Part shown: piece after piece, positions 17,787-27,107 of the stretch
Numbering within the stretch: position 1 is the first letter of the stretch
Layout: each line of letters starts with the position of its first letter
NCBI GenBank assembly: GCA_003531585.1
Contig: DQFX01000036.1
Coordinates: 19,794 to 64,586, forward strand
Length of the DNA: 44,793 nucleotides
Direction: 5' to 3'
Source of the DNA: Oscillospiraceae bacterium
GTDB taxonomy: Bacteria > Bacillota > Clostridia > Oscillospirales > Ruminococcaceae
The notes under the pieces: model-generated
Seen by the model: the letters and a program-made list of their open reading frames with translations, nothing else
Told to the model about the DNA's origin: nothing
Databases searched by the model: none
Program-made: the position numbers and the translations under genes

Positions 17787-18743
17787 TCATTCCTCGGCGT
17801 CTGCTTCTTCGGCAGGCTCCGGGGCGGGTTTCTTCTTTTTCCTTGTGGGTTTAGGTTCGCGGAACTTTCCGTCGCCAAGCTCCTGAATCATGCGGAGCTG
17901 CGTCATTATTCCCGCGTCCACTATCTCGCTGCCGTTATCGACTATCACCGTTCCCGGGTCCGCCTCCGGCAGAAGCTCCACCTCAACGTTCGGAATGCCT
18001 CCGCAAAGCTCCTTCAGGTACTCGTAGTCACCTGTCAGCTCCTCGTTTGCGCCGTTGTCGTTAAGGGTTATCTTGATGCGCTCGCAGTTGCGGAATTCCT
18101 TCGCCGCCTTCTTTATTAGGCGCTTGACTGCCGCGCTGTCCTTTGAAGTAATGCTGTCCAGCGTGACTTTCTTCGCTATCTGCATTACAGTGTCGTATAT
18201 CTCTTTTTCGTAGTCCGCGAAAAGCTGCTCCTTCTCGGAGTTTATCCTCTCGGCATAGGATTTTGCTTCATCGAGGATATCCCTCCCGGCGGCAAGACAT
18301 GCTTCCCTGCCGTCGCGGGTACCCTGTTCGAAGCCCTCCGCCTTTGCCTTTATGTACACGCTGTCGCGGTTCGCCTCGGCGTCGGAGACTATCTGTGAAG
18401 CGTTGTCGTTCGCGGTTCGGATTATCGACTCCGCTCGGTTCTTCGCTTCAAGGATTATGTCCTTGCCCTGCTGAACGCAGCGCTCTTTGAGCTCCTCAAG
18501 CTCCTTCTTCTGCTGTTCGAGCTGTTTCTCCCGGAATGCCACCTGCTGGAGCTTATCGTCCAGCCTGCGCTTTGCCTCGAGCAGCTCCTGCTCGGGGTCG
18601 GGCTTTTTCGGTTCCTCCGGCTGTGGCTCCTGCTTTGCGGGCTGCGCCGGCTCCGGAGCGGGCTGGAACCTTTTCAGGTCGATGGTGTTCGAAATATCGA
18701 CGCCGCCGCCGAAATAAACGGAGTTCCTCTTTAAAACTGACAC
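17787..18743 (-). CDS. fliH: Flagellar assembly protein FliH
   Basis: The 318-residue protein has a Pro/Glu/Lys-rich amino terminus, a long Glu/Lys/Gln coiled coil (residues about 50-150) and a conserved carboxy-terminal domain (EADPGTVIVDNGSEIVDAGI). This is the FliH/HrpE stator-like layout; FliH holds and regulates FliI. The start is GTG with a GGAGGG about 6 bases upstream. The last 20 residues are a Lys-then-Glu-rich tail that is probably disordered. It lies between fliG and fliI as usual. Confidence 0.92.
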   Translation of the reverse strand: MSVLKRNSVYFGGGVDISNTIDLKRFQPAPEPAQPAKQEPQPEEPKKPDPEQELLEAKRRLDDKLQQVAFREKQLEQQKKELEELKERCVQQGKDIILEAKNRAESIIRTANDNASQIVSDAEANRDSVYIKAKAEGFEQGTRDGREACLAAGRDILDEAKSYAERINSEKEQLFADYEKEIYDTVMQIAKKVTLDSITSKDSAAVKRLIKKAAKEFRNCERIKITLNDNGANEELTGDYEYLKELCGGIPNVEVELLPEADPGTVIVDNGSEIVDAGIMTQLRMIQELGDGKFREPKPTRKKKKPAPEPAEEADAEE

Positions 18744-18792
18744 AATATCCCTCCGTTACGCTGAAATACTCTGAACCAAGGGTCACGCCGCA

Positions 18793-19815
18793 TTACGCAA
18801 TGACCTCGTCTCCGCCTCCGCCGTGGGAGATGGTGATGATCTGTTCCTGCTCAAGGCGGCGGATAGTCGCAACGATGTTCTGCTGTGCAGCCTCAACGTC
18901 ACGCATACGCACGTTGTGCAGGTACTCGATATCTGCCTGAAGGCTCTCTCTTGCACGCGTGGAAATGTTGGAGAATATGCACTCCGCAACTTCCTGGGTG
19001 GAACCCTTGATAGCGATAGCGAGATCCTTCGGGTCGACCTGCTTTGTGAACTCCTGAATAGCCATGGAGTCCAGGTTGACGATATCCTCGAATACGAACA
19101 TCTTCTGCTTGATCTGATCCGCGAGTTTCTGATCCCTTGCGGACAGCTCGTCGAATATGTACTTTTCGGTCGCGCGGTCTACGTTGTTCATGACCTCCGC
19201 AACGTAAGAGATACCGCCGACCTCCATGCTGTCGGTGTTGACAAGGTTTGCGAACTTCTTCTCCAGCGTAGCTTCAAGCGCCTTGATAACGTCAGGAGAA
19301 GCTCTGTCCATTCGCGCTATTCTCTCGACTACCTCGACGCGCTTCTCCTTGGGAAGCTCCGCGAGGATAGCCGCCGCCTGATCTATTCTTGCATATGAAA
19401 GTATGAGCGCGATTGTCTGCGGGTGCTCGTTCTGAACTATCGCGAGCAGGTTCTTATAGTCGGCCTTTCTCACGAAGTCGAATGATTTGGTCTTGAGCTG
19501 CTTTGTTATCCTCTGAAGCAGGTTGTTAGCCGCTTCAGTGCCGAAAGCCTTCTCAAGTATCTCACGGGCGTAGTCAACGCCGCCCTCGGTAACTACCTTC
19601 TGAGTCAGGCAAAGCTCGTAGAACTCATTGAGAACGCCCTCGACCACGTCGATAGGCTGATATTCCAACTTTGCGACCTCGGTGGAAAGCGCCTCGATCT
19701 CATCGTCAGACAGGTGCTTGTATACTGCGGACGCATTATCCGCACCCATTGCCGCGAGAACCAGAGCGATCTTCTGATTGGCGCTGAGTTCTTCTGCCTT
19801 CTTACCTTCTGCCAT
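18793..19815 (-). CDS. fliG: Flagellar motor switch protein FliG
   Basis: A 340-residue FliG with all three regions: the amino-terminal part that binds FliF, the middle part with EHPQTIALILSYARIDQAA (EHPQ motif), and the carboxy-terminal torque domain with VFEDIVNLDSMAIQEFTKQV and the charged residues that face MotA. FliG transmits torque from the stator to the rotor. It follows fliF after 22 bp. Confidence 0.97.
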   Translation of the reverse strand: MAEGKKAEELSANQKIALVLAAMGADNASAVYKHLSDDEIEALSTEVAKLEYQPIDVVEGVLNEFYELCLTQKVVTEGGVDYAREILEKAFGTEAANNLLQRITKQLKTKSFDFVRKADYKNLLAIVQNEHPQTIALILSYARIDQAAAILAELPKEKRVEVVERIARMDRASPDVIKALEATLEKKFANLVNTDSMEVGGISYVAEVMNNVDRATEKYIFDELSARDQKLADQIKQKMFVFEDIVNLDSMAIQEFTKQVDPKDLAIAIKGSTQEVAECIFSNISTRARESLQADIEYLHNVRMRDVEAAQQNIVATIRRLEQEQIITISHGGGGDEVIA

Positions 19816-19837
19816 ATCTGTCCCCCCTTAGTGAGGC

Positions 19838-21520
19838 TTATTCTGCCTTCATCATGTTCTTGATGATCTGTGCGACGATCTCCGGGTTCGTCTTGGAGAA
19901 ATCGCTTATCTCGCGCTTGAGTATAGTCTCGCGGGACTCCTTCGCAGCCTCTTCTGTAAGGCTCGCAATGTTGAAATCCACTTCCTCCGGAGACTCCTGC
20001 TCCTGCGCGGTCGCGCCGGCGGCAGCCTGGGTCTGACCTGACTGTGTGGCTGCTGCAAACGCAGCCTCCTGGCGGCGTCTGATCTTCTTCTTTCTCGAAT
20101 GGCTCATCATAAGCGTCATCACCAGAAGCAGTATCAGCACGATGCCAAGACCGACTACAACGTAAAGGAGCGTATTGCGGAACGTATCCACAGGCGGAGT
20201 GATGATCTGGAGGTTTCCGTCTCCGTTTGCGCCGCCGTTGTTTGTAGCGCTGAGTGCGAACGGAATGTTGTAAACGGAAACGAGATCTACCGTAGTACCC
20301 GCCGCATTAGCGACTATCGCCTGTAATGCGTCGCGCTCGCCCTGGGTCATGTTGGTCTGATTTACGACCAGTCCAACGCTGAGGGAGTCGATGGAGTAAC
20401 CGTCCTTAGTTACGGTCTCCTTGACATTGGAAACGCTGTACTGTATTTCTTCCTTATTATAATAATAGTTCTGACCGTCCTCAAGACCGGTGTATGTAGG
20501 ATAATCCGGAGAAAGGTCTGCGTTCGGTGTTACTCCGACGATACCGCCGTCCTCATCAAGGGCGCCGCCCCACGTTACCTTGTCCTCGTGGTCCTTTACG
20601 CCGTGGTCGGTTCCCTCTGCCGGGGTATACTGAGTGGACTCGGTGTTCCTGGAATCATAGTTCAGCCTTGCGGAAACGTTAAACGCGAATCCGTCCTCGC
20701 CGTACATCTTGGTGAACATATCGCCGAGACCGTCCTTGAGCACCTGTACAAACTCCTGCTCGAACTCAAGACGCTTTCTTGCGATGTCAACGCCGGACTT
20801 ATCGGTGTCCTCGTCCTCTTCGGGCTGGTCAAGCTCCGGATCTACCCATTCGTAGGAGTTGAGCTTGCTGTCCATGATGGAGACGTTCTCTTTGGTAAGC
20901 CCCTCAACGCTGGTGGTAACGCCGCGGTATATCGCGCGCACCTCCTCGTTGGTAAGCGGCTCTGCGTCCGCCTTGAGCTGAATGAATACCGCGCACTGGC
21001 TCTCGCCCTTGTTGTCGGAAAGCGCGTAGTTGGACACCTCCGGCAGGGTGATGTTAGCGGTCGCGGACTGTATCTTGTCCATCGAAGCGATGGTTGCGCC
21101 CAGCCGTGATTCGAGCTGCTGGCGCTTTACCTCGCGTTTGTCTGTGTCGGTGCTCCACAGGTCAACGCCGTTGTTCCAGATATCGTAGTTGATCGTGGTC
21201 TTGGGGTAGCCCTGCGCCCACATCTGCATTCTTAGCGAGTCAGCCTTTTCCGCCGGCACGATGATATCACCGTTGGTGTTCACCGTGACGTCAGTAACGC
21301 CCAGCTCCTGGATCGCGGAAGCTATCTCGCCGGATTCTGAAGCAGAAAGCCCGGAAAACAGCACTGCCGTACTCTTATTGGAATTGAGCATAACGCAAAG
21401 CACAATGATTATTGCAATAACGACCACCGGAATGGAGATTATCAGGATCTTCGCCATTTTTGAAGCGTCCGTCCATTTCGTTTTAACTGTCGTTACAACA
21501 GTTTTCAGCTTTTCATTCAT
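19838..21520 (-). CDS. fliF: Flagellar MS-ring protein FliF
   Basis: The 560-residue protein has a membrane helix near residues 25-48, a periplasm-side YscJ-like domain (VLFSGLSASESGEIASAI and following), a second helix near 440-465 (LYVVVGLGIVLILLLVMTLMM), and a cytoplasmic end that binds FliG. This is the FliF layout and length. It forms the MS ring on which the rest of the motor is built. The order fliE-fliF-fliG is conserved. Confidence 0.97.
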   Translation of the reverse strand: MNEKLKTVVTTVKTKWTDASKMAKILIISIPVVVIAIIIVLCVMLNSNKSTAVLFSGLSASESGEIASAIQELGVTDVTVNTNGDIIVPAEKADSLRMQMWAQGYPKTTINYDIWNNGVDLWSTDTDKREVKRQQLESRLGATIASMDKIQSATANITLPEVSNYALSDNKGESQCAVFIQLKADAEPLTNEEVRAIYRGVTTSVEGLTKENVSIMDSKLNSYEWVDPELDQPEEDEDTDKSGVDIARKRLEFEQEFVQVLKDGLGDMFTKMYGEDGFAFNVSARLNYDSRNTESTQYTPAEGTDHGVKDHEDKVTWGGALDEDGGIVGVTPNADLSPDYPTYTGLEDGQNYYYNKEEIQYSVSNVKETVTKDGYSIDSLSVGLVVNQTNMTQGERDALQAIVANAAGTTVDLVSVYNIPFALSATNNGGANGDGNLQIITPPVDTFRNTLLYVVVGLGIVLILLLVMTLMMSHSRKKKIRRRQEAAFAAATQSGQTQAAAGATAQEQESPEEVDFNIASLTEEAAKESRETILKREISDFSKTNPEIVAQIIKNMMKAE

Positions 21521-21574
21521 TTATAAGAACGTCCTCCGAAGTTTTATGCTGCCGCGCCGGCAGCTTTGAGGTCA

Positions 21575-21904
21575 TCAAACCTGCATGTTGATGATCGTAT
21601 TGTAAGCGCTGAGCGCCTCGTTCTTCACTGTAACAAGCAGGTCTACTGCAATGCCTGCCTTAGTGATGTTCGACTGCACCTGCGCAAGGTCGTCGATATT
21701 GCCGAGCATGAGGTCAATCGCGTCGCGGTCTACCTGCTCGTTGGTCTCGACTACATTATCAACCATTCCCTTGAATATATCGAGGAAGGAAGCCTCGTTT
21801 GCGTCCACCGCGTAGGTCTTTTTCTTGGGATCCTCGCCCATGGGGGTCATGGACTCCATCGGCTTCATGCGGGTGAGCGCGTTCATTGTTGTAAAGTCAA
21901 CCAT
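21575..21904 (-). CDS. fliE: Flagellar hook-basal body protein FliE
   Basis: A 109-residue protein with the conserved FliE second half: SFLDIFKGMVDNVVETN, then DDLAQVQSNITKAGIAVDLLV and the ending NTIINMQV. FliE joins the MS ring to the rod. The first 35 residues are Met/Pro/Lys-rich and not conserved. It stands between flgC and fliF as in most Firmicutes. Confidence 0.95.
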   Translation of the reverse strand: MVDFTTMNALTRMKPMESMTPMGEDPKKKTYAVDANEASFLDIFKGMVDNVVETNEQVDRDAIDLMLGNIDDLAQVQSNITKAGIAVDLLVTVKNEALSAYNTIINMQV

Positions 21905-21924
21905 TTAAATCTTCCTTTCGAAAA

Positions 21925-22383
21925 TCAGCCCTTGCCGAGGGTCAGCGCCTTCGAAGCCATGGACTTTACCACTTCGAACACCGCCATATTCGCGGAGAAC
22001 ATGTTCTCGGCTTCCGTCGCGTCGAGCTGCTCGGTGGCAACGTCAACGTTGGATTCGTAGATGTAGCCGCGCTCGTCTGCGAGCGGGTGGGTGGGGTCGT
22101 AGACCGGCTCTGCCGGGGTGGGGTCGTCAACGACCGCCTTAGCCTCAACGCCACGGTACTTCACGTAATTGTAGGACGCGATCTCGCCGGAGTTCAGCTT
22201 AGCGAACAGCAGCTTCTTGAAGGTCTTGTCCTCGCCGAAAACCACCATCTGGCGCTTGTAAGCCTCCTCGGGAGTGGAAGCCACATTGTCGGCGTTGCTG
22301 ATGTTCTGAGAGATGATATCAAGCCTGAACCGCTCGGCGGTCATGCCGGAAAGCGGGATATTGAGCGAACTTAAGAATGCCAT
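21925..22383 (-). CDS. flgC: Flagellar rod protein FlgC
   Basis: The 152-residue product starts MAFLSSLNIPLSGMTAERFR and contains IISQNISNADNVAST, the rod/hook amino-terminal motif, and ends with a coiled stretch (ENMFSANMAVFEVVKSMAS). FlgC forms part of the proximal rod with FlgB. The gene begins 12 bp after flgB. Confidence 0.96.
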   Translation of the reverse strand: MAFLSSLNIPLSGMTAERFRLDIISQNISNADNVASTPEEAYKRQMVVFGEDKTFKKLLFAKLNSGEIASYNYVKYRGVEAKAVVDDPTPAEPVYDPTHPLADERGYIYESNVDVATEQLDATEAENMFSANMAVFEVVKSMASKALTLGKG

Positions 22384-22395
22384 ATGTACCCCCTG

Positions 22396-22761
22396 TTACT
22401 TCGTAGTCATAGCGGATCTGACTCTGGCGAAATTGCCGTTCATCGAGTTCATTATCGCGTCGTACTGTATCTGAGCCTTTGCAAGCTCGCCCTGCTGTAC
22501 GTCGTTGTCAACGTTGTTGCCGTCCGCCTGGTCGTCGGTAACGCGGTCGATAAACAGCCGCTGAACGAGGTCTATCTCGGTATCGACGGTGCCGTTGCTG
22601 CGGAGCTTGTCCCTGAAAATTCCTGCAAAGTCAAGGTATTTGCAGTTGTAGTCCGGCGTATCCGCGTTAGCGATGTTTTCTGCGATTATCTGCTGCTTCT
22701 GCCAGAGGACGGACAGCCCCTGCTCAGATATCCTGAATGCATTCGTATCGAAAAGTGCCAT
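22396..22761 (-). CDS. flgB: Flagellar rod protein FlgB
   Basis: A 121-residue protein with the rod motif QQIIAENIANADTPDYNCKYL and a carboxy-terminal helix containing QYDAIMNSMNGNFARVRSAM. It is the first gene of the flagellar operon here, with a strong promoter about 70 bases upstream. FlgB is the base of the rod, next to FliE. Confidence 0.95.
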   Translation of the reverse strand: MALFDTNAFRISEQGLSVLWQKQQIIAENIANADTPDYNCKYLDFAGIFRDKLRSNGTVDTEIDLVQRLFIDRVTDDQADGNNVDNDVQQGELAKAQIQYDAIMNSMNGNFARVRSAMTTK

Positions 22762-22831
22762 ATATTTTCCTCTCTGTCACGGGCGAATTCCACAAAATGG
22801 CATACCATACCCTATAGTTATTCATATTATA

Positions 22832-22860
22832 ATTATACACCATTTCACAATATATTGCAA
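22832..22860 (-). promoter_or_regulatory. Putative sigma-A promoter of the flagellar operon
   Basis: On the minus strand TTGCAA and TATAAT are separated by 17 bases, about 70 bases before the flgB start. A second TATAAT overlaps just downstream. This is a near-consensus housekeeping promoter, not the CGATA-type -10 of flagellar sigma D. The 22761-23041 gap is AT-rich and holds no gene; besides this promoter I see nothing clear in it. Confidence 0.7.
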
Positions 22861-23041
22861 CAATTTTTTCATGATATTTTTTTACACAATGTAGAATCGG
22901 TATACTAATTATTTAAATTAGCCGACCAAAATTGATAACTTTCTGTTTATTTTGTTATTTTTTGGTACTTTTTTGTGCATAGGTTACAAATCAAGCATTA
23001 CATTTTCTACAAAAATTTATATGTAAAAAATTGTACAAACA

Positions 23042-23080
23042 ATCAAATCCCCGGCTCCATCAAAAAGCCGGGGATTTGAT
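23042..23080 (-). terminator. Intrinsic terminator after the ABC permease gene
   Basis: A perfect 15-bp inverted repeat (ATCAAATCCCCGGCT and its complement) with a nine-base loop stands 33 bp after the permease stop. On the minus strand TTGTTTG and a later TTTTTT follow. It should end the gntR-ABC operon before the flagellar promoter. Confidence 0.85.
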
Positions 23081-23112
23081 TTATATTGGGGGAAGATCGG
23101 TTATCGTGTTAT

Positions 23113-25503
23113 TCACGCCACGCTGTATGTGCTTTCGATCTCAGCCGTAGCCGTATCCTCCGGGATATACTCCTGAACCAGACAGCTCTGCATAAGCGCT
23201 TCCGCCTGGTCGTTGTATTCCTTGGGAACAACAAGATGGATAGGATAATCATTACGGTAATTCATTGCGTAATCGCTGAGGTCGTACGCCTTGTACAGCA
23301 GGATAGTATAGATGTCCTCATCAGAACTGTAATAGTAATAATCAGCAGTTCCGCAGACCTTCATCAGCCTGTTCAGCTCCGGATCTGACGCGGTCGTTCT
23401 GCCATAGCTGAATTTCAGGTCGTAATCGTTCTGACCATATATCTCGCGGCTCATAATGCGGTTCATCTCAGAGTAGGAATACCCCTCGGACTGACCGAAC
23501 AGTTCGCAGTCGTCAAGGCTGTTCACATTTTTCAGGATAAACGCAGTGTAGAAGTCCTCTCCCGTAAACTGAGCGCCGACGTTTATATCGAGGCTTTCAA
23601 GGTAAGCGATGGTGTTATCCATCCAGTCGTAGACCCTCAGATTATAACTTGATGACGTCAGTTGATCCCCGCTTCCGATATCGTAATACAGGTCGGTATA
23701 TTTCCAGGCTGGTTCATTCTCAATGAAATCAACGTTTATCTTCTGGCAGTCCTGCCTGATTGCGTCAAAAAGCTTGTTGTTTCCGTACTTGGCAATATCG
23801 TTCATCCAGATACGGTTGACACTGTAGCCCTCGTTCAGCAGTATGTTCTCGTCCAGCGAGAATAACGAGGAATACCATCCCTCCGGGGTCACCATCTTCC
23901 GGCGTATCTCCCCGAAAAGCTCACTGCTGACGGAATAGCGCCGCTCAAGCTGAGTGCCGTCCTTCATCACATAGTAGAAGCTCACATATTTCCCATCGCT
24001 CGCACCGTCGCCGTTGTTCTTGGGTATCTCGTCGTGCACTTCCCTGATAGTCTGAAGAATATCATCTCCGCCGATGCCCTTGATCGTGAACTGATTCTTG
24101 GTAAGGCTTGACGTGCGGTACTCCTCGCCGAATGAATTTGAGTCATAGTATGACATGGAAGCCGAAGCCACTCTGTCCGGGTTCGGGACGTAATACGCCG
24201 CGCCGAATCCGTTCGACATATTCAGCCCGAGGCATATCAGCGCGCACGCAGCGAGAGTCCCCGCCCATTTTGCCACGGAAAGCCCGAACTTCCGGAAATT
24301 CCGCCCGCTGATAAGCTCCATGATGATATACAAAATGAACGTGCTGATTATCGTGCCGATTATCATACCGGGAATGTTGTTCTGCGTGAAGCTGTAGTAA
24401 TCCATCGTGTCTTCCTGCCCGCGCACGTTGATGGAAATGAAATAGGATACCGGTACGGTTATCGCGAAGATCACGATGCCAGGGATAACAAGCCCCATTC
24501 CCTTATAGACGTAGGGCATTCCAACGCGCTCAGCGCGGCGGTATTTTATCAGGAAGTACGCCCCGGCGAAGCACGCAAGGGTCACCAGCAGGGCGGGAAT
24601 GCCGAACTCCGGACGGAAAATCGGCCCGCAGTCGCTGACGCTGCCCTTGCAGCCAATTGACATCATCGAATAAAGCGTCATGATCATCATGCCAAGCGGA
24701 GAGGAAGCGGTTATCGGATACGCCGAACCCACAGCGGTGGATATCGCCGAGGGGTAAAGCACAGCGCCGTACACGCCGCTCTCAATGAGGTTTATCGTCA
24801 TCAGATGAATGACAGGTATCGCAAAGTTGATGAGTATCGGGTAAATGCACGCCTCCGCAAGCCTGCCGCAGAAAGATATCAGCAGCAGCGTTATCGCGAT
24901 CTCCATTATGCACATGAAAAGTCCCGTGAACGCCATCGGTCCCATCATCGCTTCAACTATCGCCTGGATCTCGCCCTGTGTGTCGAACGCCGACAGGTCG
25001 GCGAACTGCAGAAGTATCTGCGCCAGAAGTATCGCAATGAAGTGCGGCAGAATGTTCACTGTGAACACCGCCGCGAGGTCGCCGAAGAACCGCGTGTTGT
25101 GGTTTATCGGCAGGACATATCCCATATCCACCACCGATTTGTTGTGAAGGCAGCGGAAGCTGCGCAGAGTAGTCACGAACGTAAAAATGAACAGCCCCAC
25201 AAGGCTGAGGACCCCGATTACGATCTCAGCAATCAGAAGTGAATACAGCAGGCTCCTCTTATCCAGGAGCGCCATATTCATTTCGTACTGCTCCGGAGTC
25301 GGGTCGCTGATATACTGGCTAAGCTCAAGGAGATCTCGCTCCACCGGGCATAAAATATTGATGATGAGCATGAACGCCGGATAACTCAGCACGCTGAAGA
25401 TAATGCTCATGATAAGCTGCGGTCTGAGGTACTTCACCTTATTCAGATAGTACGGCAGAAATTTGTAGAAAACGCTCTTATTTGCCGAGTTTTGAGCTGT
25501 CAT
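23113..25503 (-). CDS. Large ABC transporter permease-like membrane protein
   Basis: The 796-residue protein has about six hydrophobic segments in the first 330 residues (for example LIMSIIFSVLSYPAFMLIIN), further ones near residues 350-450, then a soluble part of about 350 residues rich in Tyr, Asp and Ser that ends near VVPKEYNDQAEALMQ. It pairs with the ATPase gene next to it, as in YtrA-regulated ABC exporters of Firmicutes. The substrate is unknown. I chose ATG 25503, with GGAGGT about 9 bases upstream; it overlaps the end of the ATPase gene by 26 bp. A longer frame to 25560 lacks a ribosome site. Confidence 0.75.
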   Translation of the reverse strand: MTAQNSANKSVFYKFLPYYLNKVKYLRPQLIMSIIFSVLSYPAFMLIINILCPVERDLLELSQYISDPTPEQYEMNMALLDKRSLLYSLLIAEIVIGVLSLVGLFIFTFVTTLRSFRCLHNKSVVDMGYVLPINHNTRFFGDLAAVFTVNILPHFIAILLAQILLQFADLSAFDTQGEIQAIVEAMMGPMAFTGLFMCIMEIAITLLLISFCGRLAEACIYPILINFAIPVIHLMTINLIESGVYGAVLYPSAISTAVGSAYPITASSPLGMMIMTLYSMMSIGCKGSVSDCGPIFRPEFGIPALLVTLACFAGAYFLIKYRRAERVGMPYVYKGMGLVIPGIVIFAITVPVSYFISINVRGQEDTMDYYSFTQNNIPGMIIGTIISTFILYIIMELISGRNFRKFGLSVAKWAGTLAACALICLGLNMSNGFGAAYYVPNPDRVASASMSYYDSNSFGEEYRTSSLTKNQFTIKGIGGDDILQTIREVHDEIPKNNGDGASDGKYVSFYYVMKDGTQLERRYSVSSELFGEIRRKMVTPEGWYSSLFSLDENILLNEGYSVNRIWMNDIAKYGNNKLFDAIRQDCQKINVDFIENEPAWKYTDLYYDIGSGDQLTSSSYNLRVYDWMDNTIAYLESLDINVGAQFTGEDFYTAFILKNVNSLDDCELFGQSEGYSYSEMNRIMSREIYGQNDYDLKFSYGRTTASDPELNRLMKVCGTADYYYYSSDEDIYTILLYKAYDLSDYAMNYRNDYPIHLVVPKEYNDQAEALMQSCLVQEYIPEDTATAEIESTYSVA

Positions 25504-26383
25504 AGCCGAGCACCTCCATTTCGTAAATAAATATCTCCTCCAGCGAAAGCGGGATTTCATCGTACAGCTTCGGGGAGTGCTTTTCCACCGCCGCTCTGAC
25601 CTTTTCGCGGTCGCCCCGGGCGATGATGTGCATTACGCTGCCGTTTTCCTCGATGTGGAGGATATCCACGCCGTCCGCGGAAAGCTGCTCCTTCGTGACC
25701 GGCTCCGGGAACGACGTCTGGATCTTGAACACGCTTCCCTTCACGCTGTCAAGTTCGCGGTCGAACACTACCTTCCCGCCGTGGAGAAGTCCCACGCGGT
25801 CGCAGAATTCGTCTATTTCCCCGAGATTGTGGGAGCTGAAAATTACAGTCAGCTTGGAATCTACCATAGCGTCGATGAGCATTTGCTTGACGATTATGCG
25901 CATAGTGGGGTCAAGCCCGTCGAAAGCCTCGTCAAGGAACAGATACGGAGTTCTGCACGCGATCCCGCATATCACCGCCGCCTGCCGCTTCATACCCTTT
26001 GAGAAGGTGTTCAGCCGCTTTTTCAGCGGAAGATTCAGCGCGCTGTAGAGCTTCTGCCAGAGCTCCTCGGAAAACGTGCCGTAAAAGCTCTTGTAGTACT
26101 GCTTCATTTCAGTAAGGGTCATGCTGTTGAACTGCACCGTTTCATCGTTGATGAAGAATACGCGCTCCTTCACCTTCGCGTTGTCGTACACCGGCTCGCC
26201 GTCTATGAAAAGCTCTCCGCTGCTGAGCCTGTAAATCCCGGAAAGCGCCCGGAGCAGCGTTGATTTTCCGGCGCCGTTAGAACCCAGCAGACCGTATGCG
26301 CAGCCCTCCGGAATAGTGAGGGACACGCCGTCAAGCGCGTTTTTATCGTCGAAACGCATTACCGCATTCTTTACCTCGATCAT
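25478..26383 (-). CDS. ABC transporter ATP-binding protein
   Basis: A 301-residue ATPase with Walker A LLGSNGAGKSTLLRA, the signature region NTFSKGMKRQAAV (SKGMK form, as in YtrB/CcmA-like exporters), Walker B YLFLDEAFDGLDP and the switch His in VIFSSHNLGE. Residues after about 220 form a family-specific carboxy-terminal domain. It energises the membrane protein encoded downstream. Its start overlaps the stop of the GntR gene by four bases, so the three genes are probably co-transcribed and co-translated. Confidence 0.92.
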   Translation of the reverse strand: MIEVKNAVMRFDDKNALDGVSLTIPEGCAYGLLGSNGAGKSTLLRALSGIYRLSSGELFIDGEPVYDNAKVKERVFFINDETVQFNSMTLTEMKQYYKSFYGTFSEELWQKLYSALNLPLKKRLNTFSKGMKRQAAVICGIACRTPYLFLDEAFDGLDPTMRIIVKQMLIDAMVDSKLTVIFSSHNLGEIDEFCDRVGLLHGGKVVFDRELDSVKGSVFKIQTSFPEPVTKEQLSADGVDILHIEENGSVMHIIARGDREKVRAAVEKHSPKLYDEIPLSLEEIFIYEMEVLGYDSSKLGK

Positions 26384-26808
26384 TGATTACCACCCGTCCT
26401 TTCACCAGTTTCCCCGATTTCTCCAACTTCTCCAGCCTCTCCAGCCTCCCCTGACCATATCTGCCGTGCCAGGGATTCTATCTCCGCAAGGCTGACCCCT
26501 GCGTCGTATGCGCTGCGAAGCTCACGCCCGGCCTTCCGCACGGCTTCTTTTCTGACTGCCTCGGCTGCGTCCCCGCCGCCGGAAACATAGCTTCCCTTTG
26601 CAGGTATCGAGTATATCAGCCCCGCCTGTTCAAGCTGCGAGTACGATTTCTGAACCGTATTCGGGTTTATCCCGAACTGCTTCGCGACCTCCCGCACCGC
26701 CGGAAGCCGCTCGTCCGGCTCCAGCTCCCCGGAGAAAATCAGCCGGGATATGCCATTATATAGCTGCTCATAGATGGGCAGCTTCCCCTCCAGCCTTATG
26801 TTGAGCAT
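26380..26808 (-). CDS. GntR-family (YtrA-type) transcriptional repressor
   Basis: The 142-residue product has an amino-terminal winged helix (PIYEQLYNGISRLIFSGEL, LPAVREVAKQFGINPNTVQK, GLIYSIPAKGSYV) and only a short helical end instead of a large ligand domain, the YtrA pattern. Such regulators control adjacent ABC exporters, often in response to cell-envelope antibiotics. I chose ATG 26808, with AGGAGG about 7 bases upstream; a frame to 26907 would start before the promoter. The carboxy terminus is a Gly-Glu repeat (GEAGEAGEVGEIGETGE) from a 9-base tandem repeat, unusual for the family. Confidence 0.9.
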   Translation of the reverse strand: MLNIRLEGKLPIYEQLYNGISRLIFSGELEPDERLPAVREVAKQFGINPNTVQKSYSQLEQAGLIYSIPAKGSYVSGGGDAAEAVRKEAVRKAGRELRSAYDAGVSLAEIESLARQIWSGEAGEAGEVGEIGETGERTGGNQ

Positions 26809-26844
26809 TTTCACTCCTCCTTTCGGCGTGTACTGCTCTGTATT

Positions 26845-26900
26845 AACTGTATTATCTGTGTTGGTACAGTTATTATACCATACAATAGCAGCTTTGTCAA
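26845..26900 (-). promoter_or_regulatory. Consensus promoter and probable operator of the gntR-ABC operon
   Basis: On the minus strand TTGACA (26900-26895) and TATAAT (26877-26872) are separated by 17 bases, a perfect sigma-A promoter. Immediately downstream is an inverted repeat, AACTGTA and TACAGTT at 26871-26865 and 26851-26845 with 13 bases between, so the arms lie about two helical turns apart. A nine-base direct repeat containing CTGTATTA overlaps it. The place and symmetry suggest the site where the GntR protein represses its own operon. Confidence 0.7.
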
Positions 26901-26930
26901 TAGGCAAAACGCATTTTTATTGCACTGGTC

Positions 26931-26959
26931 TTGATTTTTTTGCAATTATGTGGTATCAT
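26931..26959 (+). promoter_or_regulatory. Putative promoter of the metG-like gene
   Basis: TTGATT and TATCAT are separated by 17 bases on the plus strand, and TGG just before the -10 gives an extended -10. Transcripts would start near 26966 and have a leader of about 140 bases. That leader shows no T-box specifier stem or conserved T-box sequence, and no terminator. Confidence 0.5.
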
Positions 26960-27107
26960 ATAGATTACAAATAAATCCGGATAAAATACGGAAAACCCCT
27001 GAAAACCGATGTGATATGCAAAGCGCACGCCTACGCTCACACAAGGCTTTTGAGGGCGGCCTATGGAAAGGAAACGGATAACCTTCACAAGAAAGGAAAC
27101 TGACACA

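Noticed and set aside
17768..17878. Longer amino terminus for FliI overlapping fliH
   Set aside because: ATG 17767 has a good ribosome site and gives the family length, while the upstream part overlaps fliH by 92 bp and is not like FliI.
26966..27107. T-box or other amino-acid riboswitch before the metG-like gene
   Set aside because: No T-box sequence, specifier stem or terminator/antiterminator pair could be found in the leader of about 140 bases.
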